Below are positions 32,975-42,149 of a stretch of 64,000 bases of DNA, piece by piece. A model generated the notes under the pieces. It had not been told where the DNA came from, did not search any database, and saw nothing but the letters and a program-made list of their open reading frames with translations. The stretch covers positions 1 to 64,000 of the forward strand of contig NZ_LYPA01000075.1 in the NCBI RefSeq assembly GCF_001675045.1, read 5' to 3'. Made by a program: the position numbers and the translations under genes. The first letter of the stretch is position 1. Each line of letters starts with the position of its first letter. Source of the stretch: Paenibacillus oryzae (GTDB lineage: Bacteria; Bacillota; Bacilli; Paenibacillales; Paenibacillaceae).

Positions 32975-34873
32975 CTATACTTGCCCGGTTACCCTCTTGA
33001 TCACTCGCGGCAGCATGCCTCTAATTTCAGATGCTACCCTTTCGCCGGTCAAGCCAACCTCTGTGCGTTGTTGCTGTATGGAGCCGTGCTCCACAAAAAA
33101 GTCAGGTATGCCGATGATGCGGACAGCCGTGTTGTAAATGCCCTTGAGGGAATAAAACTCAAGCACCGCGCTGCCAAGCCCGCCTAGCTGCGAGCCCTCC
33201 TCCAGCACGATGATCCTTTTGCCGCTTTCCGCCAGGGAAACCAGCATAGCTTCATCCAATGGCTTAATAAATCTTGCATTGACAATGCCGACGTTAACGC
33301 CTTCACGCTTCAGCGCTTCAGCAGCGTCCTCCGCAACGCTAATCATGGGGCCTACCGCCAAAATAACATAGGCATCGCCTTCGCGCAGCGTCTCCCAGCT
33401 TCCGATCGGTATCGGCTGAGGATCTTTCTCCAATTCAACGCCAACCCCATGAATTCTGGGATAACGGACGGCTATTGGCCCATCATTGTATTGCAGCGAC
33501 GTCACCATCATTCTGCGCAATTCATTTTCATCCTTTGGCATCATCAGCACCAGGTTTGGAATATGCCGTAAATAAGCAATATCGTATACGCCCTGATGCG
33601 TTTCGCCATCCGGTCCTACAAAGCCGGCACGATCAATGGCAAAAACAACGTTTAGGTTCTGGCGGCAAATATCATGCACGACCTGATCGTAAGCGCGCTG
33701 CAGGAATGTGGAATAAACGGCATAAACGGGCTTCAGTCCCTCAAGCGCAAGCGCAGCAGACATCGTTGCTGCATGCTGCTCCGCTATTCCGACGTCCAGC
33801 ATCCGATGCGGAAAACGTGCGGCAAATTCCAGAAGCCCCGATCCGCCCGGCATAGCCGGAGTTACAGCGACGATTCGCTCGTCTTTTTCAGCCAGCTCAA
33901 TCAATATATCGCCAAAAACCTTCGTATACATCGGAGGGCCGACAGCCTTGACCATTTGTCCCGACTCAATTTTGTAAGGAGAAGCGCCATGCCAGGCATG
34001 GGAATCTCTTTCCGCCGGCGTGTAGCCCTTTCCTTTTACCGTTATTACGTGAACGAGGACGGGTCCAGGCATGGAATCCGCCTGCTTCATAATATCGATC
34101 AAACCTTCGATATCATGGCCGTCCACAGGCCCCAGATAGGTCAAGCCAAATTGCTCAAACAGGATACCGCTCACCAGCAAATACTTCAAGCTGTCCTTGA
34201 AGCGCTCCGCCGTCTTGGCAAGCTTGCCCCCGATCGCCGGGATTTTGTTCAGCAGATGCTGAAGATCATCCTTGGCCTTCTGGTAGTGACGGTCCGTTCT
34301 GATTTTGCCCAAATAGTGATGAAGAGCCCCGACATTAGGAGCAATTGACATTTCGTTGTCGTTGAGAACAACAATCATGTTGCGCTTTTCGTGTCCAATG
34401 TGATTAAGCGCCTCCAGCGCCATTCCGCCGGTAAGGGCCCCGTCTCCGATAACAGCCACTACGCGATTGGTATCCCCTTTGAAGTCGCGCGCAAGCGCCA
34501 TCCCCATTGCAGCCGACAGCGAAGTACTGCTGTGGCCTGCCTCCCACACGTCATGCGGGCTTTCGGAACGTTTAACAAAGCCGCATAATCCTTTGTACAT
34601 GCGCAATGTATCGAATTGATCCTTGCGGCCGGTCAATATTTTGTGGACATAGGATTGGTGTCCCACGTCAAAAATAAATTTATCGTGCGGGCTATGAAAT
34701 AAATAATGCATCACCAATGTCAGCTCAACAACGCCTAAATTAGGCGCCAAATGACCGCCTGTCACCGACAGCTTCTGAATCAGAAAAGAACGTATCTCCT
34801 CCGCCAGCTGCTCTAGCTGGTCTATGGTTAGCTCCTTCAGATCCTCGGGTTTGTTAATTCCATCCAGCAGCAC
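32975..34873 (-). CDS. dxs: 1-deoxy-D-xylulose-5-phosphate synthase
   Basis: First enzyme of the non-mevalonate isoprenoid pathway: pyruvate plus glyceraldehyde 3-phosphate to DXP, using ThDP. The 632-aa protein has the expected length, GHQSYVHKILTGR (about 71-83), the ThDP/Mg motif GDGALTGGMALEALN (about 147-161) with VVLNDNEMSI, and the second domain DRAGFVGPDGETHQG. The start is GTG at 34873 with CGAGGAAG upstream. Directly downstream of ispA, whose product uses the C5 units this pathway makes. Confidence 0.96.
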   Translation of the reverse strand: MLLDGINKPEDLKELTIDQLEQLAEEIRSFLIQKLSVTGGHLAPNLGVVELTLVMHYLFHSPHDKFIFDVGHQSYVHKILTGRKDQFDTLRMYKGLCGFVKRSESPHDVWEAGHSSTSLSAAMGMALARDFKGDTNRVVAVIGDGALTGGMALEALNHIGHEKRNMIVVLNDNEMSIAPNVGALHHYLGKIRTDRHYQKAKDDLQHLLNKIPAIGGKLAKTAERFKDSLKYLLVSGILFEQFGLTYLGPVDGHDIEGLIDIMKQADSMPGPVLVHVITVKGKGYTPAERDSHAWHGASPYKIESGQMVKAVGPPMYTKVFGDILIELAEKDERIVAVTPAMPGGSGLLEFAARFPHRMLDVGIAEQHAATMSAALALEGLKPVYAVYSTFLQRAYDQVVHDICRQNLNVVFAIDRAGFVGPDGETHQGVYDIAYLRHIPNLVLMMPKDENELRRMMVTSLQYNDGPIAVRYPRIHGVGVELEKDPQPIPIGSWETLREGDAYVILAVGPMISVAEDAAEALKREGVNVGIVNARFIKPLDEAMLVSLAESGKRIIVLEEGSQLGGLGSAVLEFYSLKGIYNTAVRIIGIPDFFVEHGSIQQQRTEVGLTGERVASEIRGMLPRVIKRVTGQV

Positions 34874-34993
34874 GTTGCTTCCTCGCTTTCAGGGACAGTT
34901 TTTCTTTCATGATGGCTGTCCTATAAACGTTTACATTTCCACTAGTATACCACATTGGCAACCAATGCCCAATTAGCTTTACGCAGCAAAAGC

Positions 34994-35908
34994 TTAATGG
35001 TCGCGTTTTATAAGATAATCAGCCAATTGAAGCAGTCTTTCCGGGCGGGTAAAACCAGCTTCCTGAATGCAGCCTTTGGCCTCTTCCGTGAGCTTGGAAG
35101 CAAGGCGTTTGCTCTCCTCCAGTCCAATCAGGAACGGATAAGTAACCTTTTGTCCCTCGATATCGCTGTTGACCGGCTTGCCAAGCTTGGCTTCATCGCC
35201 GACAAGATCAAGTATGTCGTCCTGAATCTGGAAAGCAAGCCCAAGAGTCCGGCCGTATCGGCCAAGAAGCTCCAGCTGCCGTTCCGTAGCTCCCCCGACT
35301 CTGCCTCCGGCCATTGCGGAAAAAGCAATCAGATCGCCGGTTTTATGCAGATGAATATATTCAAGCTGCGACAAACCCGTAATCCCTTGCTCCCCTTGCA
35401 TATCCGCCACCTGGCCGCCCACCATGCCGGGAGCGCCCGCAAGCATCGACAGATCCTCAACGATAGCAAGCATCGTGGAGGGTTCAAGACCAGCCTCTCG
35501 GCCGCCTCGCGAAATAAGGTAAAACGCGTGAGTAAGCAAAGCGTCCCCCGCCAGAATCGCCATCGCTTCGCCAAAAACTTTATGGTTGGTTAACCGGCCG
35601 CGACGGTAATCATCATTATCCATGGCAGGCAAATCATCATGAATTAAAGAATACGTATGTATGTGCTCGACAGCGCATGCAATTGGCAGCGCTTGCCTTC
35701 TCGCCTCCAGGCTCCCTGCCACTGCTTCCGCGGCGGTCAGAACGAGGGCCGGCCGGATTTTTTTGCCTCCGGCCGACAAGGAATAGGCCATGGATTCACG
35801 CAGCGTACCGGGAACCTCCCAGTGCTGCGGCAAGCTTTCAAGCAGCGCCTTGTCCGTTTCGGCGGCGCATTGCTTTAAATAGTCCGTTATGGTTGGGCTG
35901 GCGCTCAA
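34994..35908 (-). CDS. ispA: Farnesyl diphosphate synthase (polyprenyl synthetase)
   Basis: Condenses IPP with DMAPP/GPP to farnesyl diphosphate for undecaprenol and quinones. The 304-aa protein carries the two aspartate-rich motifs: first LIHDDLPAMDNDDYRRG (about 92-108) and second FQIQDDILDLVGD (about 232-244), plus the GGKKIRP entry near residue 49. The start is TTG at 35908 with AAAGGGG upstream, just after the xseB stop. Context xseB-ispA-dxs matches B. subtilis yqiD. Confidence 0.93.
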   Translation of the reverse strand: MSASPTITDYLKQCAAETDKALLESLPQHWEVPGTLRESMAYSLSAGGKKIRPALVLTAAEAVAGSLEARRQALPIACAVEHIHTYSLIHDDLPAMDNDDYRRGRLTNHKVFGEAMAILAGDALLTHAFYLISRGGREAGLEPSTMLAIVEDLSMLAGAPGMVGGQVADMQGEQGITGLSQLEYIHLHKTGDLIAFSAMAGGRVGGATERQLELLGRYGRTLGLAFQIQDDILDLVGDEAKLGKPVNSDIEGQKVTYPFLIGLEESKRLASKLTEEAKGCIQEAGFTRPERLLQLADYLIKRDH

Positions 35909-35910
35909 GC

Positions 35911-36165
35911 TTATTCCCCTTTATCATCGTTTGCATGGGCAAACGGTTTTTTCTGCAGTCCTTGTCCGTTGTCGACAAGCATCTGTATCCGGCTTTCCAC
36001 TTGCTCCAGCTTGCTGCCGCAGAGGCGGGACAACGTCATACCCTCTTGAAACAGCTCAATCGCAGTCTCCAGGGGCACATCTCCGCTCTCCAGACGTCCT
36101 ACGATTTCTTCCAGCTTTTGCATGGCTTCCTCGAACGATAATTGATCCTTCTCTTGCTCGCTCAC
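35911..36165 (-). CDS. xseB: Exodeoxyribonuclease VII small subunit
   Basis: Small subunit of the single-strand exonuclease ExoVII. About 84 aa, helical, with the family core LSFEEAMQKLEEIVGRLESG and LETAIELFQEGMTLSRLC. I chose the GTG at 36165, which overlaps the xseA stop as GTGA and has AAAGGAG six bases upstream; an upstream ATG would lie inside xseA. The overlap indicates translational coupling of the two subunits. Confidence 0.92.
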   Translation of the reverse strand: MSEQEKDQLSFEEAMQKLEEIVGRLESGDVPLETAIELFQEGMTLSRLCGSKLEQVESRIQMLVDNGQGLQKKPFAHANDDKGE

Positions 36166-37514
36166 CGTTGATCTCCTTTCAGCGACAGAACCCGGCATTC
36201 CAGCTCGCCGTCCGCCAGCTTCACTTGAATTTGTTCCCCTTCGGAAATATCCTGTACGGATTTGACCAAGCGTTGTTTTTCCCCGTACACCAAACCATAG
36301 CCGCGGGACATGACTTTAAGCGGACTGAGCGCATCCAATTGGCGTACTGCTCCATTTAGTCTCATTCCGCGCTCCTTCAGCAAGCCGGACGCCGCAAGCT
36401 TTATACGTCGTTCTATATCACTCAGCTGTTTTGAGGCATGTGCCGCTTTTTCGCCGGGATGTTGAGTCAAAAATCTGGATTGCAGCTTTTCCATCAACGA
36501 AGCTTTGCGTTCTAGAGAAAGCTCCATGCTCCGGTGTAGCTGCTCCTCCAGACGGTCTACACGCTGCGCCTGCTCAAGCAAATATTTGCGTGGATGAACA
36601 AAAAACGGCGAACGCTGCGCTCGGACAAGTCTCTCCCTGTTTTCACGGAGAGTCGAAGAAAGGGCGGCTGTAAGCCGTGAAGCCAGCCTCTCCCCTTGCT
36701 GCCGCAATTCCTGAATGTGGGGAACGGCCAATTCAGCAGCAGCCGTTGGCGTTGCCGCGCGCAAATCAGCCGCAAAGTCGGCAATCGTATAATCCGTTTC
36801 ATGGCCAACAGCGCTAATGACGGGTATTAAGGAAGCGACGATCGCTCTGGCAACCGCTTCTTCGTTAAAAGCCCACAGCTCCTCCAACGATCCGCCGCCC
36901 CTGCCCACGATCAAAACATCGCATTCTCCAAGGCTGTTCATATCTTCAATTGCTTTTACGATGGAAGGCGCCGCTCCCGCGCCTTGCACCAATACGGGAT
37001 AGATCGTTACGGCAGCAAGCGGATATCTGCGCTGCAGCGTGGTCAATATATCTCTAACCGCTGCTCCCGTGGGCGACGTTATAACGCCAATTGCTTTTGG
37101 GTAAGACGGCAAGGAACGTTTGCGTTCTTGTGAAAAAAGGCCTTCCGCCGCCAGCTTTTCCTTTAATTGCTCGTAAGCCAGATATAAACTCCCTATACCG
37201 TCAGGCTGCATGGCCATCACATAAAATTGATAGTTCCCGTCGCGTTCAAAAACGGAAACGTTGCCTCTGGCCATAACCTTCGCCCCTTCCTTCGGGCGGA
37301 AAGGCAACCGGGAATTATGGGAAGCGAACATGACGCATTTCAAACGGCTGTCGCTGTCTTTAAGCGTAAAATACATATGACCGCTGGAATGATGTGTAAA
37401 ATTGGAGATTTCGCCGCGAAGCCATACATCAGACAACAGCTCGTCCTGCTCCATTTTCATACGTATATAGCGGTTCACTTCTTTTATAGATAAAATACGG
37501 GGCTTCTCTGCCAT
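36162..37514 (-). CDS. xseA: Exodeoxyribonuclease VII large subunit
   Basis: Catalytic subunit of ExoVII. The 450-aa protein has the N-terminal OB-fold (about 10-105: VWLRGEISNFTHHSSGHMYF), the nuclease domain with VITSPTGAAVRDILTTLQRR, GRGGGSLEELWAFNEE and SAVGHETDYTIADF, and the long C-terminal coiled-coil region (about 270-400) that contacts XseB. ATG with GAGGTG upstream, 8 bp after folD. Part of the folD-xseA-xseB-ispA-dxs group. Confidence 0.95.
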   Translation of the reverse strand: MAEKPRILSIKEVNRYIRMKMEQDELLSDVWLRGEISNFTHHSSGHMYFTLKDSDSRLKCVMFASHNSRLPFRPKEGAKVMARGNVSVFERDGNYQFYVMAMQPDGIGSLYLAYEQLKEKLAAEGLFSQERKRSLPSYPKAIGVITSPTGAAVRDILTTLQRRYPLAAVTIYPVLVQGAGAAPSIVKAIEDMNSLGECDVLIVGRGGGSLEELWAFNEEAVARAIVASLIPVISAVGHETDYTIADFAADLRAATPTAAAELAVPHIQELRQQGERLASRLTAALSSTLRENRERLVRAQRSPFFVHPRKYLLEQAQRVDRLEEQLHRSMELSLERKASLMEKLQSRFLTQHPGEKAAHASKQLSDIERRIKLAASGLLKERGMRLNGAVRQLDALSPLKVMSRGYGLVYGEKQRLVKSVQDISEGEQIQVKLADGELECRVLSLKGDQR

Positions 37515-37522
37515 TGCGGGCT

Positions 37523-38383
37523 CTACACCTCGATTCCGTGTGCCCTTTTTGCTGCTTTAACTGTATTTTTCATCAGCATGGTGATAGTCATCGGGCCCAC
37601 TCCGCCGGGCACCGGAGTTATCGCTCCCGCTGTTCCCAGACAATCCTCATAATCGACATCGCCTGCCAGCTTCCCGTCCGGAAGACGGTTAATACCAACA
37701 TCAATAACGACTGCGCCGGGCTTAACATAGCTTTTTCCAATGGCTTTTGCTTTACCGATAGCAACAACCAGAATATCGGCGGAGCGCGCAAGCTCTTCCA
37801 TATTGGCGGTACGTGAGTGGCAAATCGTCACCGTTGCGTGCTCCCGCAGCAGAAGCATCGCTACAGGCTTGCCCACAATATTGCTGCGTCCGATAACAAC
37901 GGCATGTTTGCCGCTTATGGATGTGCCGCTGCGCTTGATAAGCTCAATCACGCCGGCCGGCGTACAAGGCAGCAGGCTGTCGTCGCCGATGCTGAGATTG
38001 CCTACGCTTTGCGGGTGGAAGCCGTCAACATCCTTTTCAACGCTGATTGCGTCGATGACCGCTTTTTCGTTAATATGTCCAGGAAGCGGCAGCTGCACCA
38101 GAATACCGTTAATGCTGGCTTGACTGTTCAGCTTTCCGATCAGGGCCAGCAATTCTTCCTCCGTCGTGTCCGCAGCGAGCTTATGTACTTCCGAGTAAAT
38201 GCCGAGCTGCTGGCAAGCCTTTTCCTTGGAGCCGACGTATACCTTGGAGGCGGGATCTTCTCCCACCAGCACGACAGCAAGGCCGGGAACAACGTTTTGT
38301 TCCTTCAGCGAAGCAACCTCTTGAAGCAGCTCGTTGCGAATTTCAGCAGAAATCTGTTTTCCGTCAATAATTAATGAGCTCAT
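37523..38383 (-). CDS. folD: Methylenetetrahydrofolate dehydrogenase/cyclohydrolase
   Basis: Bifunctional FolD converting 5,10-methylene-THF to 10-formyl-THF. The 286-aa protein has KVYVGSKEKACQQLGIYSEV (with the catalytic Lys near residue 55), QLPLPGHINEK, the DVDGFHP motif, GRSNIVGKPVAMLL and TPVPGGVGPMTITMLM. I chose the ATG at 38383, which has AGGGG 9 bases upstream; an earlier in-frame codon 9 bases up overlaps that site. The nusB terminator lies upstream, so folD may have its own promoter. Confidence 0.95.
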   Translation of the reverse strand: MSSLIIDGKQISAEIRNELLQEVASLKEQNVVPGLAVVLVGEDPASKVYVGSKEKACQQLGIYSEVHKLAADTTEEELLALIGKLNSQASINGILVQLPLPGHINEKAVIDAISVEKDVDGFHPQSVGNLSIGDDSLLPCTPAGVIELIKRSGTSISGKHAVVIGRSNIVGKPVAMLLLREHATVTICHSRTANMEELARSADILVVAIGKAKAIGKSYVKPGAVVIDVGINRLPDGKLAGDVDYEDCLGTAGAITPVPGGVGPMTITMLMKNTVKAAKRAHGIEV

Positions 38384-38469
38384 GAACAACATCCCCTCTT
38401 GGAAGTTAGGCTAACGATTGATGAATCTTTTATCATTTGAACTAATGGAACTCTATTTCAGCGCATTTA

Positions 38470-38497
38470 GACAACAAAAGGCGGGATACTCCGCCTT
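38470..38497 (-). terminator. nusB terminator
   Basis: AAGGCGG (38478-38484) pairs with CCGCCTT (38491-38497) at the nusB stop codon; on the minus strand TTTTGTTGTC follows. It may be partly read through into folD. Confidence 0.65.
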
Positions 38498-38939
38498 AAG
38501 CTTTTAATTCATCAATTTCTTGAAGCAGCTTGCCAAGCACCCCGTTTACAAACTTGCCGGATTCATCCGTGCCAAAATGTTTGGCGAGATCAATCGCCTC
38601 GTTAATAGCTGCTTTTGGCGGCACATCGTTGCGAAATACCATTTCGTAGCAAGCCAGTCTGAGCACTTGACGGTCGACGCGCGACAAACGGTCCACTTGC
38701 CAGCCCGTCAAATATTGCTGCAGCATGCCGTCAATGGCTTGTCTGGATTCCATAACGCCATGCACCAGCTCCCGGGCAAAATCCGCCGTTCCCCCTGCTT
38801 CCTTGGGATCGGCTCCAATCTCGTTTTCCTCTTGCAATTCATCCATCAGCATATCAACGGCATCAGAGGCCGAAACTTCATTCATTTCCATTTGATACAG
38901 GCTGGATATCGCTATTTCTCTCGCCAACCTACGCTTCAT
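38496..38939 (-). CDS. nusB: Transcription antitermination factor NusB
   Basis: Binds boxA RNA with NusE (S10) for rRNA antitermination. The 147-aa all-helical protein starts MKRRLAREIAISSLYQME and has the conserved C-terminal part AINEAIDLAKHFGTDESGKFVNGVLGK (read in two parts, about 110-136). I chose the ATG at 38939; a codon four residues upstream is also in frame and neither has a strong ribosome-binding site. Upstream lies a 330-bp gene-free region with a structured repeat. Confidence 0.9.
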   Translation of the reverse strand: MKRRLAREIAISSLYQMEMNEVSASDAVDMLMDELQEENEIGADPKEAGGTADFARELVHGVMESRQAIDGMLQQYLTGWQVDRLSRVDRQVLRLACYEMVFRNDVPPKAAINEAIDLAKHFGTDESGKFVNGVLGKLLQEIDELKA

Positions 38940-39034
38940 CTGTACACACATCCGATTCTACAAAATTATAAACCTAGATAAGTTGAACTAAAGATACTTC
39001 AGGACTTGGCCAGAGTGTGAATGGTTCTGGAGAA

Positions 39035-39137
39035 AAGCATATGCTTACGATGTACGTTCTTTCAGAACGTTTCAAGCGCTCGCTTGTGTTTCCGGATTCC
39101 AACATTAGATCTTATAGAAAAAAGGAAATCTGGAAAC
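39035..39137. repeat. Multi-hairpin repeat element upstream of nusB
   Basis: Four consecutive dyads: AAGCATATGCTT (39035-39046); ACGTTCT-TTC-AGAACGT (39054-39070); CAAGCG-CT-CGCTTG (39073-39086); GTTTCCGGATT (39088-39098) with AATCTGGAAAC (39127-39137), one mismatch. The first two recur inside repeat copy C at 55585-55622 with the same spacing. The rest of the 38952-39282 gap holds the terminator at 39205-39276 and nothing else I can identify. Confidence 0.65.
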
Positions 39138-39204
39138 AACTGCGATCGGAAGAACCCTCCTCACGGCGGCCTCCCCCCCTGCCAACACTCATTAGTTGAA
39201 CTTA

Positions 39205-39276
39205 TCATAAAAAAACGATGATCTCCTCCCTGTTCCGAATTAGCGGCTGTCACAAATCCGGAATACGGAGGAGACC
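39205..39276 (-). terminator. Terminator of the acc/asp23 group
   Basis: GATCTCCTCC (39220-39229) pairs with GGAGGAGACC (39267-39276), with inner pairing around TTCCGAATT and the sequence ATTCCGGATT. On the minus strand it runs into CGTTTTTTTATG. It follows the DUF2273 stop by 6 bp. Confidence 0.8.
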
Positions 39277-39282
39277 ACAGTA

Positions 39283-39513
39283 TTAACGAAATGGACGGAA
39301 TCGCTCCATTATGCCATCCCATAATCGCTGCCACGGGATAACCGGTTCGTTTGAGGTTTCTTTTCTTTTGGCATACCAGTAACAAGTAAAAACGATAAGG
39401 GCAACAAATAGCATGTCCCAAAAGCCAAATGCCAAATAAACAATGCTTAGCCCTAACCCAGCGGCGACACCCGTCAGGCGCCTCCAATAGGTGTTCCAGA
39501 ACTCCCTCCACAT
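39283..39513 (-). CDS. DUF2273 family small membrane protein
   Basis: A 76-aa protein with two closely spaced membrane segments (about 10-55; LSIVYLAFGFWDMLFVALIV) and a charged C-terminus ending MERFRPFR. It fits DUF2273, a family that goes with Asp23 and AmaP in envelope-stress operons. I chose the ATG at 39513 with GAGGTGG 8 bases upstream; a GTG four codons earlier is also possible. It follows amaP by a few bases. Role in that module unknown. Confidence 0.75.
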   Translation of the reverse strand: MWREFWNTYWRRLTGVAAGLGLSIVYLAFGFWDMLFVALIVFTCYWYAKRKETSNEPVIPWQRLWDGIMERFRPFR

Positions 39514-39527
39514 GGGACCATCCACCT

Positions 39528-40082
39528 CTATTCTACACGGCTCTTGAATGCGCCAGCCGAAACGACGTTAGCGACAAATACAGCAACGTTGATAACCGGT
39601 ATGCCCGTTATATCCTCAACATGCTCTTTGACCGCGCGTTGAATTTCCTCCGTCAGCACCGGAATCTGATTTTCCCCGTCAATTACCGCGCGCAGCACAA
39701 TTTCAAGTCCCGCGTCGGTCGCGCGCACGCGCGCACGCAATTCCTTGACGCCGCGTTGTCTGGAAGCAGCCTTCAACGCCAGGTTTTCGATGGTTTCAAT
39801 GGAAATGCGGATATCGCCGAACTCTGTTCGCTGATCGATGGATTGCGCGTTGGCCGCGCCACGGCTCAGCGACACGATAAAGAAGCGGAAACTGATCAAC
39901 AGCAGAATAATCCCTGCGATTCCGAACGCAAAAGCTATGGATTTGAATTCGTAAAATTGAGTCAGCCAATTGCTAAGCAGCGACTTTGTAATCCAGCCAA
40001 AACCAAGGCAGATCATAAAAACCGATACGACGCCAATAGCCAGACTGTATAGGAACAACAGCAGCTTGTCCACTACTCTCAT
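39528..40082 (-). CDS. amaP: Alkaline shock response membrane anchor AmaP
   Basis: A 184-aa protein with two N-terminal membrane helices (about 5-30 and 45-70) and a cytoplasmic Asp23-like domain (about 85-175: GDIRISIETIENLALKAASR, LRARVRATDAGLEI). In Staphylococcus AmaP tethers Asp23 to the membrane; the gene here follows an asp23-family gene. I chose the ATG at 40082, about 12 bases behind GGAGG; the TTG just before it is possible. Name is by family and context. Confidence 0.78.
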   Translation of the reverse strand: MRVVDKLLLFLYSLAIGVVSVFMICLGFGWITKSLLSNWLTQFYEFKSIAFAFGIAGIILLLISFRFFIVSLSRGAANAQSIDQRTEFGDIRISIETIENLALKAASRQRGVKELRARVRATDAGLEIVLRAVIDGENQIPVLTEEIQRAVKEHVEDITGIPVINVAVFVANVVSAGAFKSRVE

Positions 40083-40184
40083 CAATAGACCCATTCCTCC
40101 TGCAAAACCGAATGAAAACCCCCTGCGCTTAAGCGGCATGCCCTGCCCAATCACGAGGGGGTTGTACAGAATAAAGCTATTTTT

Positions 40185-40592
40185 TTACTTGACGCGGTTT
40201 GCGTTATCGTCTTCTTCAATCTTCTCGGCAGGCTTAAAATAGACATCATGGATATGGACGTTCACTTCAACAACATGCAAACCTGTCATCATTTCAATGG
40301 AGCGTTTGACGTTGCGTTGAATTTCGGATGCGACTTCGGGAATCTTGTTTCCATATTCAACAATAATGGATACGTCTACCGCCGCCTCGCGTTGACCTAC
40401 TTCAACCTTGACACCCTTGGACAAGTTTTTGCGGCCCAGCAGCTCGGCGATGCCTCCTGCAAAACCGCCGCTCATGCCGGCTACGCCATCCACTTCAACA
40501 GTAGCCAAACCGGCAATGACTTCAATAACCTCAGGTGCAATCTGAATCGTGCCAATCTCCGTTTTCTCGTAATCCGCAGCAATTGTACTCAT
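40185..40592 (-). CDS. Asp23/Gls24 family envelope stress protein (YqhY-like)
   Basis: A 135-aa soluble protein with the Asp23 fold: IQIAPEVIEVIAGLATVEVD, GVKVEVGQREAAVDVSIIVE and IPEVASEIQRNVKRSIE. B. subtilis YqhY lies in the same place after accBC and has been linked to control of acetyl-CoA carboxylase activity. ATG with AGGGAGG upstream, 138 bp after accC. Partner of the AmaP anchor encoded next. Confidence 0.85.
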   Translation of the reverse strand: MSTIAADYEKTEIGTIQIAPEVIEVIAGLATVEVDGVAGMSGGFAGGIAELLGRKNLSKGVKVEVGQREAAVDVSIIVEYGNKIPEVASEIQRNVKRSIEMMTGLHVVEVNVHIHDVYFKPAEKIEEDDNANRVK

Positions 40593-40730
40593 GCGCGTTC
40601 TACACCTCCCTAAAGTTGCGTGCGCTTGACATCAAGCCAAGCCTTGATCCGCATCTTATTTCTATACTATAACATCCTGCCGAAATTATGACAAACTATG
40701 CCTGACAAGCCGCAAAATCCAAAACGAGCC

Positions 40731-42098
40731 TTATCCTGCGCCTTCAGCAGAAGCATACACATCATTTTCTTCCAGGAATTTGATGTCGAAATCGCCTTCC
40801 ACAAATTTGGGATGGTTCAACAGCCGCAAATGGAAAGGAATCGTCGTGCGGATGCCATCAATCGCAAATTCCGCAAGAGCCCTCTTCATACGCGCAATAG
40901 CTTCCTCGCGGGTCGGAGCCCAAACAATCAGCTTGGCGATCATGGAATCATAATGCGGCGAAATGGTGTACCCAGGGTATACAGCGCTATCGACGCGGAC
41001 GCCGATCCCGCCAGGCGGCAAATAAAACGGAATATTGCCGGCCGAAGGCATAAAGCCGCGCTCAGGATCCTCCGCATTGATCCGGCATTCAATGGACCAG
41101 CCGTTAATGGAAATGTCCTCTTGCTTGATGGAAAGCGGATTGCCCTCCGCCACGCTGATCATTTCCTTGATGAGATCCACATTCGTAATCATTTCCGTTA
41201 CAGGATGCTCAACCTGAATCCGGGTATTCATTTCCATAAAATAAAACTGACCGTCTTGCCCGAGCAAAAACTCAAGTGTTCCGGCGCCAGCATATTGAAC
41301 AGCCAAAGCCGCTCTTACGGCAGCCTGGCCCATGCTATCCCGCAGCTCGGGGGTCAGCACCGGACAAGGCGCTTCCTCTACAAGCTTCTGACGTCTGCGC
41401 TGAACGGAGCAATCACGTTCAAACAGATGTACGGCATTGCCATGCTTGTCCGCCATGATCTGAATTTCAACATGCTTCATGCCGGTCAAATATTTTTCAA
41501 GATAAACGCCGGCATTGCCAAACGCCTTTTGCGCTTCCTGCTGAGCCGTTGTAATCTGGCTGATCAGGGAATCCTCATCCTCCGCGATGCGTATTCCCTT
41601 GCCTCCGCCGCCCGCCGTCGCTTTAATAATGACAGGGTAGCCGATAGCGCGAGCAACCTCGATCGCTTCGTCCAGGTCCTCGACAAGGCCGTCGGAGCCG
41701 GGAATAACGGGAACGTTGGCTTCTTTCATCGTCAATTTGGCGACGGCTTTGTCGCCCATCTTGCTGATCGCTTCGGGCGACGGCCCGATAAACGTGATAT
41801 TGCAGGATTCGCAAATCTCCGCAAAATCAGCATTTTCGGCCAAAAAGCCATAGCCGGGATGAATGGCGTCGCATTCCGTAATGGTAGCGATGCTCATAAT
41901 GTTGGTCAAATTCAAATAGCTGTCCTTCGAGGCCGTTGGACCGATGCAATACGCTTCGTCAGCGAGTCGTACATGCAAGGAATCACGGTCTGCCTCGGAA
42001 TATACTGCAACCGTGCCAATGCCGAGCTCGCGGCAAGCCCGTATGATCCGCACCGCGATTTCACCGCGGTTAGCGATTAATATTTTCTGGAATTTCAC
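40731..42098 (-). CDS. accC: Acetyl-CoA carboxylase, biotin carboxylase subunit
   Basis: ATP-dependent carboxylation of biotin on AccB, the first half-reaction of malonyl-CoA synthesis. The 455-aa protein starts with FQKILIANRGEIAVRII and has the ATP-grasp features GGGGKGIRIAEDE (about 164-176), HVEIQIMADKHGN, RDCSVQRRRQKLVEEAP and the catalytic EMNTRIQVEHPVTE. I chose the GTG at 42098, with GAAAGGGG upstream; an in-frame ATG 33 bases up has no such site. 51 bp after accB. Confidence 0.95.
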   Translation of the reverse strand: MKFQKILIANRGEIAVRIIRACRELGIGTVAVYSEADRDSLHVRLADEAYCIGPTASKDSYLNLTNIMSIATITECDAIHPGYGFLAENADFAEICESCNITFIGPSPEAISKMGDKAVAKLTMKEANVPVIPGSDGLVEDLDEAIEVARAIGYPVIIKATAGGGGKGIRIAEDEDSLISQITTAQQEAQKAFGNAGVYLEKYLTGMKHVEIQIMADKHGNAVHLFERDCSVQRRRQKLVEEAPCPVLTPELRDSMGQAAVRAALAVQYAGAGTLEFLLGQDGQFYFMEMNTRIQVEHPVTEMITNVDLIKEMISVAEGNPLSIKQEDISINGWSIECRINAEDPERGFMPSAGNIPFYLPPGGIGVRVDSAVYPGYTISPHYDSMIAKLIVWAPTREEAIARMKRALAEFAIDGIRTTIPFHLRLLNHPKFVEGDFDIKFLEENDVYASAEGAG

Positions 42099-42149
42099 GC
42101 AGGAACCCCTTTCAACAAACAGTTTTCCCAAGCCGGGACAGAAAATAAA

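Noticed and set aside
40698..42080. Long plus-strand frame opposite accC
   Set aside because: It is antisense to a clear biotin carboxylase gene, with no start site or family features.
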